Positions 32,997 to 41,070 of a stretch of 41,070 nucleotides of DNA are shown here, one piece after another. Position numbers and translations under genes: made by a program. The notes beneath the pieces were generated by a model that ran no database searches, had not been told where the DNA came from, and was given only the letters and a program-made list of their open reading frames with translations. Source of the DNA: an uncultured Geobacter sp. (GTDB taxonomy: Bacteria > Desulfobacterota > Desulfuromonadia > Geobacterales > DSM-12255); the NCBI GenBank assembly GCA_937860145.1, contig CALMBF010000007.1, forward strand, positions 1-41,070, written 5' to 3'. Positions within the stretch are counted from its first letter, which is position 1. Each line of letters opens with the position of its first letter.

Positions 32997-33013
32997 GGTG
33001 ACGTTACGTCACC
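32997..33013. promoter_or_regulatory. Perfect dyad in a divergent intergenic region
   Basis: GGTGACG-TTA-CGTCACC is a perfect 7-bp inverted repeat between the aminotransferase (minus) and the propeller-protein gene (plus). It has the size and position of a regulator binding site. No regulator is identified. Confidence 0.45.
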
Positions 33014-33037
33014 GGCAGTTCTCACCCCGGATAATGG

Positions 33038-33067
33038 TTTATATTTTGCAAGGTTACCCGGTATAAT
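33038..33067 (+). promoter_or_regulatory. Candidate promoter of the propeller-protein gene
   Basis: TTTATA (33038-33043) and a perfect TATAAT (33062-33067) with an 18-bp gap. The expected start leaves a short leader containing GGGAGG before the ATG at 33089. Confidence 0.45.
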
Positions 33068-33088
33068 GAAGGAAAAGGGAGGCATGAC

Positions 33089-35137
33089 ATGAAACGAACG
33101 GAAATGGGGACTGTTGCGCTCACGCTTGCGCTCTTCGCAGCTTTGCCGGCAGGGGCCGTCACGTTCACGGCAGCAGCAACGACCACTGTCTCCCCTTACG
33201 TTCCCACATCAGCCGTCTTCGCGGACTTCAACCAGGACGGCAACCAGGACATGGCACTCTCCCTGGCCAACGGCACCTCCCATTATCTGCGGGTCATGCT
33301 CGGCAACGGCAGCGGCGGTTTTTCCTCCCAGAGTGACCTGGCACTGCCCGGCGACCCGGGAGCGGCAACAGTTTCCGGGTCGGTCGTGGCAGCCGACGTC
33401 AACGGCGACGGGATAACGGATCTTGCGGTATCGAACCCCGGCGCCGGCAGCATCTCGATATTCCTGGGAAGCGGGGACGGCTCCTTCACCAAAATAGTCC
33501 AGGACGTCGCCGTGGGTGCGATGCCGAAAGCCATGGCCGTTGGCGATTTCAAGGGGGGCGGGAGCAGAAACGATCTTGCCGTTGTCAACAGTGGCGACAA
33601 CACCGTCTCCATACTCCTAAACGACGGCACCGGCACAATGACCGTGCAGGGGACCGTGAGCACGTCACCCGCGGATGCCATCTCGGCCGTTGCGGTCGGC
33701 GACGTCAATGGCGACGATATCGACGATATCGCCATATCACGGAGCAGCGCAGGCAAAGCAACGGTTTTCAGGGGGAACGGTGTCGGGACGTTTGCGCCGG
33801 GAGCCGACATTTCTGTCGGCACCCTCCCCGTTGCGCTGGTTGCAGCCGATCTCGACAACGACGGGATAAGAGATCTGGCAGTGCTCAACAGCAGTGATGC
33901 CACCGTCTCCATCATTAAGGGGAACAGAAGCGGCACCTTGAGCACCGGCAACACGCTGAGCATAACGAATCCGGCCGATCCCGCCCTGAATCCCGCGGAC
34001 ATTATTGCCCTTGACCTGAACAGGGACGGGGTCCCCGATCTGGCAGTTGCGGGCAACGGGAACAACAGCGTGTCAGTTCTGGCCGGCAAGGGGGATGCGA
34101 CCTTTGTGCCGGCCACTGCAGCGGAAACCTTCGCCACGGGAGCCCTTCCCACCGCCATCGCCTCGGGAGACCTTGACGGCAGCGGCAACGACCTCCTCTC
34201 CCTGAGCAGCACCAATGCCGGTTATTCCCTCCTCTTCAACCGCTCGGGGGAAGCAGGCGGCATCACCGTGACCCCGGCAAGCCACGACTTCGGCAAGATC
34301 CAGGTCAACTCAACCGTCATGTATCTTTCGACCCTCCTGACCCTGGCCAATCCGGGAAGCGCTGCGGTAACGGTCGACTCCATGGCGCTGGCCGGAGGGG
34401 TCAACAGCCCCTTCCAGCTTGCTCCCCAGTACGGGACCTGCGGAAGCTCGACCCCGGTCATTGCCGCCGGCAGCAGCTGTACCGTCGAGGTACGCTTTGT
34501 CGATCCGATCACCCTGGGCACCAGGACCGATACACTCACCATAACCTCAGCGAACGCCGCCAACCGCACCGCTCTCGCTGTCCCGCTCACCGGCACTGCC
34601 GTCGCCTCAACCACTCCCTACAACGTGAGCATATCCTTCCTCGGCAGGGGGAACGGGTCCGTGACCTTTTCAACCGGTGATGCCAGCTGTTCGGCAGACT
34701 GCAGCAGGACACCCGAGGAAACAGGGTATATCACCCTGACCCCGGCACCCGGCAGTGGCTCATACCTGTACGGCTGGTCAGGGTGCGATTCGGTCTATAA
34801 CGGCAACTGCCTCATCAACTTCTCCCCCTCCGCCGCCTACGACCGCACGTTGGCCGTGAACTTCGGGGCAGTCCTGCGCAGGATCATGGTGGCAGCCCCG
34901 ACACTCCCCACGTACACGACGACGATGGCCGACGCGTATGCCTCGGCAGGGCAAGGCGACACGATCAGGATGCCGGCCGGGCTTCTGGACGAGCATCTCA
35001 TGATGAACAAGGCGATAGAGGTTACTCTTCAGGGAGGATACGACAGCAGCTTCGCAGCCAGGGGAGCGCCGACCATTCTCAGATCGATTACCGTGGCGGC
35101 CGGTACCGCGAATGTGGACAATGTTGTCCTGCAGTAG
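33089..35137 (+). CDS. Secreted FG-GAP/VCBS seven-bladed propeller protein
   Basis: 682 residues. Signal peptide at 1-23 (LTLALFAALPAGA). Seven FG-GAP/VCBS blades follow, each with an Asp-rich turn such as ADFNQDGNQDMAL, ADVNGDGITDLAV, GDVNGDDIDDIAI and ADLDNDGIRDLAV. Next comes a choice-of-anchor-D/ASPM-like beta domain (HDFGKIQVNSTV to LTGTA), then an InlB-B-repeat-like domain with paired cysteines (SCSADC, SGCDSVYNGNC). The final ~70 residues begin like a right-handed beta helix. Probably an extracellular adhesion or binding protein. It is monocistronic, with a good GGGAGG site. Confidence 0.88.
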   Translation: MKRTEMGTVALTLALFAALPAGAVTFTAAATTTVSPYVPTSAVFADFNQDGNQDMALSLANGTSHYLRVMLGNGSGGFSSQSDLALPGDPGAATVSGSVVAADVNGDGITDLAVSNPGAGSISIFLGSGDGSFTKIVQDVAVGAMPKAMAVGDFKGGGSRNDLAVVNSGDNTVSILLNDGTGTMTVQGTVSTSPADAISAVAVGDVNGDDIDDIAISRSSAGKATVFRGNGVGTFAPGADISVGTLPVALVAADLDNDGIRDLAVLNSSDATVSIIKGNRSGTLSTGNTLSITNPADPALNPADIIALDLNRDGVPDLAVAGNGNNSVSVLAGKGDATFVPATAAETFATGALPTAIASGDLDGSGNDLLSLSSTNAGYSLLFNRSGEAGGITVTPASHDFGKIQVNSTVMYLSTLLTLANPGSAAVTVDSMALAGGVNSPFQLAPQYGTCGSSTPVIAAGSSCTVEVRFVDPITLGTRTDTLTITSANAANRTALAVPLTGTAVASTTPYNVSISFLGRGNGSVTFSTGDASCSADCSRTPEETGYITLTPAPGSGSYLYGWSGCDSVYNGNCLINFSPSAAYDRTLAVNFGAVLRRIMVAAPTLPTYTTTMADAYASAGQGDTIRMPAGLLDEHLMMNKAIEVTLQGGYDSSFAARGAPTILRSITVAAGTANVDNVVLQ

Positions 35138-35154
35138 GGGGAAAACGCGGGGGA

Positions 35155-35862
35155 CTACCTGTTCAGGAGGGTATCGGGGGGGGTCTCGTTCCTGACGATT
35201 GAGGCGATGTACTTATCTATCTCTTTGCGGTAATAGCTGTCGAGACTAATGAACTGTATGCCATACTGGTGGGCGCCGTCCAACGTCCTGGCAGTACGGA
35301 CCACCTCCCCTTCGGTTTCGACCTGGATCGAACCGGGAATGGTGAAGAAGCACTGGATAATGCCCCCCACTTCGAGAAAGTATTCCGTCTCGATCAGCAT
35401 GCCGGAGATGCTTATATTGTGGGACATGCAGTAGAATTCGACAGATTCCTTCTTGCTGGCCACCTTCACCCGCAACGACACCCGTCTGCTTCTGACCATG
35501 TGAATGGTAAGAAACTGGCCGACCGTTTTGACCAGCTGCAAAGGTTTTATCGGTTTGGCGATGAGGGCATCGGCGCCACTGTCACGTAACCTGGTGTACT
35601 CCTCGGGTTCATCCTTGCAGACGAGAATGATTTTGATCGGGCCGAACCCTGTCTCACTCCTCACAACCCCGCAGAATGTCTCCCCTTCCATATCATCGAG
35701 GTGGATATCGACCAGTACCAGCTCCGTCCCCTGTTCCTTGATGGCTGCGAGCGCCTGGGAAGAATCGGATGCAGAAAAAATCCTGAACTCGCTTCTGCGC
35801 AGGAGTGTGCTGTTTCTTTCGACAAAGGAGTCCGACGTGCTCACAACGAGGATTTTCTTCAT
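35155..35862 (-). CDS. Response regulator with PilZ (c-di-GMP-binding) output domain
   Basis: 235 residues. The receiver at 1-118 has phospho-acceptor Asp52 (LVDIHLDD) and Lys in IAKPIKP; the usual Asp pair near the N-terminus is replaced by STSDS, so phosphorylation is uncertain. PilZ domain at about 122-225 with Arg127-x3-Arg131 (RRVSLR) and NISISG (149-154), matching the c-di-GMP ligand motifs RxxxR and (D/N)xSxxG. No kinase is adjacent. Convergent with the propeller gene and divergent from the ParM-like gene. Confidence 0.9.
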   Translation of the reverse strand: MKKILVVSTSDSFVERNSTLLRRSEFRIFSASDSSQALAAIKEQGTELVLVDIHLDDMEGETFCGVVRSETGFGPIKIILVCKDEPEEYTRLRDSGADALIAKPIKPLQLVKTVGQFLTIHMVRSRRVSLRVKVASKKESVEFYCMSHNISISGMLIETEYFLEVGGIIQCFFTIPGSIQVETEGEVVRTARTLDGAHQYGIQFISLDSYYRKEIDKYIASIVRNETPPDTLLNR

Positions 35863-35927
35863 GCCGCAATCTTATGCAGCAACACCCTAAATGTCAATTC
35901 ATAGCTGCTTGGACCGCAGCAATCATA

Positions 35928-35967
35928 TTGACAACGCTTGAAACCGGGTGGTATCTTTGCCCGGTTT
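35928..35967 (+). promoter_or_regulatory. Promoter with overlapping dyad before the ParM-like gene
   Basis: TTGACA (35928-35933) and TATCTT (35952-35957) with an 18-bp gap. A perfect 8-bp dyad, AAACCGGG (35941-35948) and CCCGGTTT (35960-35967), brackets the -10. This is a typical operator position and suggests repression; autoregulation is one possibility. Confidence 0.5.
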
Positions 35968-36014
35968 AATAAAGGCTTACCCCCCTATACCCCCGGGACA
36001 CAAGGAGTAGATGC

Positions 36015-37076
36015 ATGGAAATTCTCGCTATTGACATCGGTTTCGGATTTACCAAGGCATCAAACGGCACCCGTACCCTTGTGTTCAAATCACTGCTCGG
36101 CGAAGCGACCGACATCCAGTTCAAGGGGGGGATTCTGGGTGAATCGTCCCCTGACGAAAACATTCATATCGAGGTGGACGGGAAATCCTACTTCATCGGG
36201 GAGATGGCCGAGCGCCAGAGCAACGTACGCTCCTTCACCCTCGACCAGTCACAGTTTTTCAGCACCTATGCAAAACCCCTGGCACTTGCCGCGGCAGCGC
36301 GGCTGGTCGGCTCGTACATGCCGGTTGGACTGGTGACCGGCCTCCCCATCGGTTACTACCGCGATTATCGTGAATCCTTGATCAAGGTGCTCCAGGGGGA
36401 CCACAAGGTCATACTCACCAGCCTGAACGGCAAACGGGAAGAGAAGGTCATCAAAATCAACGAAGTCAAGGTAATCCCCCAACCATTCGGCTCGCTGTTC
36501 AACCTCATGATGAACGATCTGGGAGAACTGGGGGACAAGCGGTACCTGCACGAAAAGATCGGCATCGTCGATGTGGGCTTCAAAACGGCAGACTTCACCG
36601 TGGCCGACAAGATGCGCTACTCCGAGCGGGGGAGTCGCACCACCGACACCGGCATTGCCAAGGCGTTCGGCATGATCGCAGGCAAACTGCGGGAGAAAAG
36701 CAACGTCAACGTGGAAATCTATCGCCTCTACGACGCCGTCGAACGGGGGATGATCAAGATCAAGGGGAAGGAGTACGACCTCAAGGCCCCCACCGAGCTC
36801 ATCTTCGGCCAACTGGCGACCGCTATTGCCAACGAGGTCGACCGGCTCTGGAGTGATGACTGGGATATCGACACCATCGTCCTGACCGGTGGAGGCGGAA
36901 CTGCCCTGTCAAAGCACCTGCAACCGCTCATCAACGGCAATGTCGTGACGGTGGATCACTCGAAGGACTCACGGCTCTGCAACGTCAGAGGCTACTGGAA
37001 GTACGGCAAGCACCTCTGGTCGCGGGGGGTGCCTCTGGCTGCTCCCACAGCGGAGGCGGAGCCCTTGAAGCAGTAG
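36015..37076 (+). CDS. Chromosomal ParM/StbA-like actin
   Basis: 353-residue actin-like ATPase. Phosphate-1 loop AIDIGFGFTK with Asp7, phosphate-2 loop GIVDVGFKTADFTV with Asp186, and adenosine motif VLTGGGGTAL near 290-298 are intact, so filament formation with ATP is plausible. The family segregates plasmids together with a ParR adaptor and centromere repeats. Here no small DNA-binding partner gene or iterated repeats flank it, and the neighbours are chromosomal genes. ATG follows AAGGAGTAGATGC. The cellular role is unknown. Confidence 0.88.
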   Translation: MEILAIDIGFGFTKASNGTRTLVFKSLLGEATDIQFKGGILGESSPDENIHIEVDGKSYFIGEMAERQSNVRSFTLDQSQFFSTYAKPLALAAAARLVGSYMPVGLVTGLPIGYYRDYRESLIKVLQGDHKVILTSLNGKREEKVIKINEVKVIPQPFGSLFNLMMNDLGELGDKRYLHEKIGIVDVGFKTADFTVADKMRYSERGSRTTDTGIAKAFGMIAGKLREKSNVNVEIYRLYDAVERGMIKIKGKEYDLKAPTELIFGQLATAIANEVDRLWSDDWDIDTIVLTGGGGTALSKHLQPLINGNVVTVDHSKDSRLCNVRGYWKYGKHLWSRGVPLAAPTAEAEPLKQ

Positions 37077-37100
37077 CAAACCGCAACGGCCAATGCGAAA

Positions 37101-37128
37101 GGGGGGATCAACCGATCCCCCCTTTTTT
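37101..37128 (+). terminator. Terminator after the ParM-like gene
   Basis: GGGGGGATC and GATCCCCCC form a 9-bp stem around AACC, followed by six T. The preceding AAA extends the stem. A strong factor-independent terminator, leaving the actin gene as a single-gene transcript. Confidence 0.92.
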
Positions 37129-37176
37129 CATGCCTGCCGTCAGACCACAGGAAATTTGTTAATACTTTTTATCTTG

Positions 37177-37206
37177 TTTACGCTGAGTAAATATATTAAT
37201 CATTAA
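37177..37206. promoter_or_regulatory. Small AT-rich dyads upstream of the GAPDH gene
   Basis: TTTAC-GCTGA-GTAAA (37177-37191) and TTAAT-C-ATTAA (37196-37206) lie about 85-110 bp before the GAPDH start in an AT-rich stretch. They may be regulator sites of the gap promoter. I could not place -35/-10 boxes with confidence here. Confidence 0.25.
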
Positions 37207-37289
37207 CGGTTTTAGATAACCCTGCCGGCTGCCGCGACCGTTCAACCGGCGTTCGTCAGCTGAGATTTAACTGTCAAAGAGGACCCATC

Positions 37290-38735
37290 ATGAACCTTCA
37301 GAAACAGGTAGCACATCTCAAGGAGTGGCAAACCCAGGAAGAACTTGCAGAGCAGATGCTCCCCCTTATCGGCCATCTGTACCGTAACAACAACGTCGTC
37401 ATCACGGTATATGGCCGCTCCCTGGTCAACATCTCATCGATCGACATCCTCAAGGCACACCGCTTTGCCCGGCTGATCCTGGACAGCGAGCTTTCCGCCT
37501 GCGACTCTTTCCCTATCCTGTCCGCCATTGCACGGCTGGACCTTGCCCCGGCCCGTATCGACCTCGGCCGGTTGACCACCCGCTACCAGACAGTGAAGAC
37601 AACCCAGAGTGCCGATGAGTTCGTACTCCGGGAGCTCGCCGGCATCAACACCGGTCGCGCAACGCTCCTGAGCGAACCGCAGGACATCGTTCTCTACGGT
37701 TTCGGCCGCATCGGCCGCCTGCTGGCCCGCATCCTCATCGAGAAGGCGGGCAGCGGCGAAAAGCTCCGTATCCGTGCGGCAGTGGTGCGCAAGGGGAGCA
37801 GCGACGACCTGGTCAAACGCGCCAGCCTGCTCCGCCGAGACTCGGTCCACGGCCCCTTCAACGGTATCATCACCATCGATGAAGAGGAAAACGCCATTAT
37901 CGCCAACGGCAACATGATCCGGATCATCTACGCCGATGCGCCGGAGAATGTGGACTACACCCAGTACGGCATCAACAACGCGATCCTCATCGACAATACC
38001 GGCAAGTGGCGCGACCGGGAGGGACTCGGCCGTCACCTGAAGGCCAAGGGGATCTCCAAGGTCATCCTCACCGCCCCTGGCAAGGGAGATATCCCCAACG
38101 TCGTTGCAGGGGTGAACGACCAGCTGCTCACCCCTGAGGAGCGGCTTTTTTCCGCCGCCAGCTGCACCACCAACGCCATCGTACCGGTACTCAAGGCTGT
38201 CAACGACAAGTTCGGCATCGTCAGCGGCCACGTGGAGACCTGCCACTCCTACACCAACGACCAGAACCTGATCGACAACTACCACAAGAATAACCGCCGG
38301 GGCCGCAGCGCCCCGCTGAACATGGTCATCACCGAAACCGGCGCCGCCAAGGCCGTTGCCAAGGCGATCCCCGAACTGGCGGGCAAGTTGACCGGCAATG
38401 CCATCCGCGTTCCGACCCCCAACGTCTCCCTGGCGATTCTCAACCTGGAACTCGGGGCAGAGGTGGACTGCGACCAGCTGAACGGCTACCTGCGGGGGAT
38501 ATCCCTCGACTCACCCCTGCAGAACCAGATCGACTACACCAACTCGCCTGAAGTCGTTTCCAGCGATTTTGTCGGTTCACGGCATGCGGGCGTTGTCGAC
38601 TCCCTCGCAACGATCGTCCAGAAGAACCGTTGCGTTCTCTATGTCTGGTACGACAACGAATTCGGCTACAGCTGCCAGGTCGTGAGGATGGTGCAGAAAA
38701 TGGTCGGGCTGGAGCTCCCGTCCCTGCCGAACTGA
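37290..38735 (+). CDS. gap: Glyceraldehyde-3-phosphate dehydrogenase, long form
   Basis: 481-residue GAPDH. NAD-binding GFGRIGR is at 137-143, catalytic Cys292 in SAASCTTNAIVPVL, and base His319 in CHSYTNDQ. WYDNEFGYS marks the C-terminus. About 130 residues precede the Rossmann fold, a helical extension (NLQKQVAHLKEWQTQEELAEQ start) seen in a long subgroup of bacterial GAPDHs; standard enzymes have ~335 residues. ATG follows AAGAGGACCCATC. Flanked by terminators on both sides, so transcribed alone. Confidence 0.92.
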   Translation: MNLQKQVAHLKEWQTQEELAEQMLPLIGHLYRNNNVVITVYGRSLVNISSIDILKAHRFARLILDSELSACDSFPILSAIARLDLAPARIDLGRLTTRYQTVKTTQSADEFVLRELAGINTGRATLLSEPQDIVLYGFGRIGRLLARILIEKAGSGEKLRIRAAVVRKGSSDDLVKRASLLRRDSVHGPFNGIITIDEEENAIIANGNMIRIIYADAPENVDYTQYGINNAILIDNTGKWRDREGLGRHLKAKGISKVILTAPGKGDIPNVVAGVNDQLLTPEERLFSAASCTTNAIVPVLKAVNDKFGIVSGHVETCHSYTNDQNLIDNYHKNNRRGRSAPLNMVITETGAAKAVAKAIPELAGKLTGNAIRVPTPNVSLAILNLELGAEVDCDQLNGYLRGISLDSPLQNQIDYTNSPEVVSSDFVGSRHAGVVDSLATIVQKNRCVLYVWYDNEFGYSCQVVRMVQKMVGLELPSLPN

Positions 38736-38766
38736 TTCTCGGAACCACACCACCAGGTACCTCCAC

Positions 38767-38796
38767 AACGGCCCGCCCTCACCCGGCGGGCCGTTT
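38767..38796 (+). terminator. Terminator after the GAPDH gene
   Basis: AACGGCCCGCC and GGCGGGCCGTT form an 11-bp perfect stem around seven bases, followed by TTCCGTTCT. Confidence 0.8.
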
Positions 38797-38892
38797 CCGT
38801 TCTACGGCCATCGCCACTGCACCCCTGTCAACAGCAAGGCTTCCCCCTCCCGGCATCCAGCCACTGCCAACCGGTAGAATAAGTTAATTATT

Positions 38893-38966
38893 GCTATATA
38901 ATTTACATGATCAGTGTCGTCCTTGTTGCGACCAGCACTGTACCCGCAAGGTGCTGCTGACGACAC
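38893..38966 (+). promoter_or_regulatory. Promoter and structured leader of the acs-pdh operon
   Basis: TATAAT lies at 38897-38902, preceded by TGCTA; no good -35 is visible. Transcription would start near 38909. The leader then opens with GTGTCGTC (38914-38921), perfectly complementary to GACGACAC (38959-38966), with a nested AGCAC/GTGCT pair (38934-38938, 38951-38955). The hairpin ends 22 bases before the acs start. I do not recognise a known riboswitch; an RNA-level control element is inferred. Confidence 0.45.
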
Positions 38967-38988
38967 GCAGATTCCGGAAGGTGCTCGT

Positions 38989-40751
<1,763 letters not shown>

Positions 40752-40755
<4 letters not shown>

Positions 40756-41023
40756 CAACGGAAAGCAGACAGGAGAGACTGCACCGCCTGCTGCGGATGA
40801 TGCTCCTCATCCGCCGCTTCGAGGAGAAGTCGGCCGAACTTTACAGTGCCACCAAGATCCGGGGGTTCCTCCATCTCTACAACGGGGAGGAGGCGGTCGC
40901 CGTGGGGGTCATGGAGGCTCTCACCCCAGGGGACGCCGTTGTCGCCACCTACCGCGAGCATGGCCAGGCACTGGCCAGGGGGGTGGACCCAGGAGCCATC
41001 ATGGCCGAGATGTACGGTAAACA
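40752..41023 (+). CDS. 2-oxo acid (pyruvate/acetoin) dehydrogenase E1 alpha, truncated by contig end
   Basis: About 90 codons of the thiamine-diphosphate E1-alpha subunit: [56 protein letters not shown] and MAEMYGK. The family continues for ~320 residues, so most of the gene is missing, including the ThDP-binding motif. True sequence stops at 41023; the apparent continuation is translated adapter. Coupled to the acyl-CoA ligase by an ATGA overlap, suggesting a pyruvate or acetoin dehydrogenase operon beyond the window. Whether it is pdhA or acoA is undecided. Confidence 0.9.
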
Positions 41024-41070
41024 CTGTCTCTTATACACATCTCCGAGCCCACGAGACCGTACTAGATCTC
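41024..41070. other. Illumina Nextera adapter contamination (with i7 index)
   Basis: 41024-41057 is the read-through of the Nextera transposase adapter: the mosaic end CTGTCTCTTATACACATCT and then CCGAGCCCACGAGAC. 41058-41065 is CGTACTAG, which matches the Nextera i7 index N702, and 41066-41070 (ATCTC) starts the flow-cell sequence. This is technical, not genomic. Trim before annotation. Confidence 0.98.

Noticed and set aside
41024-41070. Apparent C-terminus of the E1-alpha protein ending in [10 protein letters not shown]
   Set aside because: It is translated Nextera adapter, not protein-coding DNA.

Overview
The window looks like one contig from a draft Illumina assembly of a member of the Geobacterales (Geobacter/Geotalea-like Deltaproteobacteria). 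The evidence is GC-rich coding DNA, a Hyb-type uptake hydrogenase with sigma-54 control, a pentahaem c-type cytochrome, bacteriohaemerythrin, several NtrC-type regulators, HD-GYP/GGDEF/PilZ proteins, and the core order pheA-tyrA-aroA-cmk-ispH-rpsA-ihfB. The species cannot be settled from this sequence. The last 47 bases are Illumina Nextera adapter, not genome. The first ~53 bases look like the end of an insertion sequence, which would explain why assembly stopped there.

Layout. (1) 1-1603: end of a probable insertion sequence, a P4-type tyrosine integrase and tRNA-Leu(TAA), i.e. one border of an integrated island. (2) 1619-8548, minus strand: a tightly packed housekeeping operon for aromatic amino acid synthesis, CMP kinase, isoprenoid synthesis, ribosomal protein S1 and IHF-beta. 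(3) 8711-14065, minus strand: an NtrC-type response regulator, its sensor kinase, an FtsX-type ABC permease without its own ATPase and an unknown two-TM protein. (4) 14217-20452, plus strand: the hyb hydrogenase operon (small subunit, HybA ferredoxin, HybB membrane subunit, large subunit, maturation protease) followed by a very small TatA. It is preceded by an excellent -24/-12 promoter. Repeated TTTTGTCC boxes lie about 105-160 bp upstream of the expected start and overlap the promoter of the divergent regulator. (5) 20492-28107, minus strand: pentahaem cytochrome, membrane-fusion protein, ABC ATPase, ABC permease, a cNMP-binding protein with a degenerate GGDEF domain, an NCS2-type permease and YjdM. 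(6) 28355-32917, minus strand: haemerythrin with a tandem HD/HD-GYP protein, then an NtrC-type regulator with a crippled AAA+ domain coupled to an aminotransferase. (7) 33089-41023, mostly plus strand: a secreted seven-bladed FG-GAP propeller protein, a REC-PilZ protein, an orphan ParM-like actin, a long-form GAPDH, and an acetyl-CoA synthetase overlapping the truncated start of a 2-oxo acid dehydrogenase E1-alpha gene.

How the parts fit. The best-supported regulatory unit is the hyb region. The divergent sensor/regulator pair has a complete sigma-54 activator domain, and its repeats lie at enhancer distance from the hyb sigma-54 promoter. The hydrogenase small subunit and HybA carry twin-arginine signals, and a tatA gene closes the operon. 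Two palindromic elements sit inside the operon, between hybB and hybL and between hybL and hybP. The other NtrC-type regulator keeps its receiver, Walker A and HTH but has lost GAFTGA, the Walker B Asp, sensor I Asn and the arginine fingers, so it probably does not work as a classical activator. I found no CRISPR array, toxin-antitoxin pair or clearly new defence system. The least explained items are the orphan actin, the cytochrome-ABC exporter operon, the degenerate regulator and the 120-nt palindromic element.
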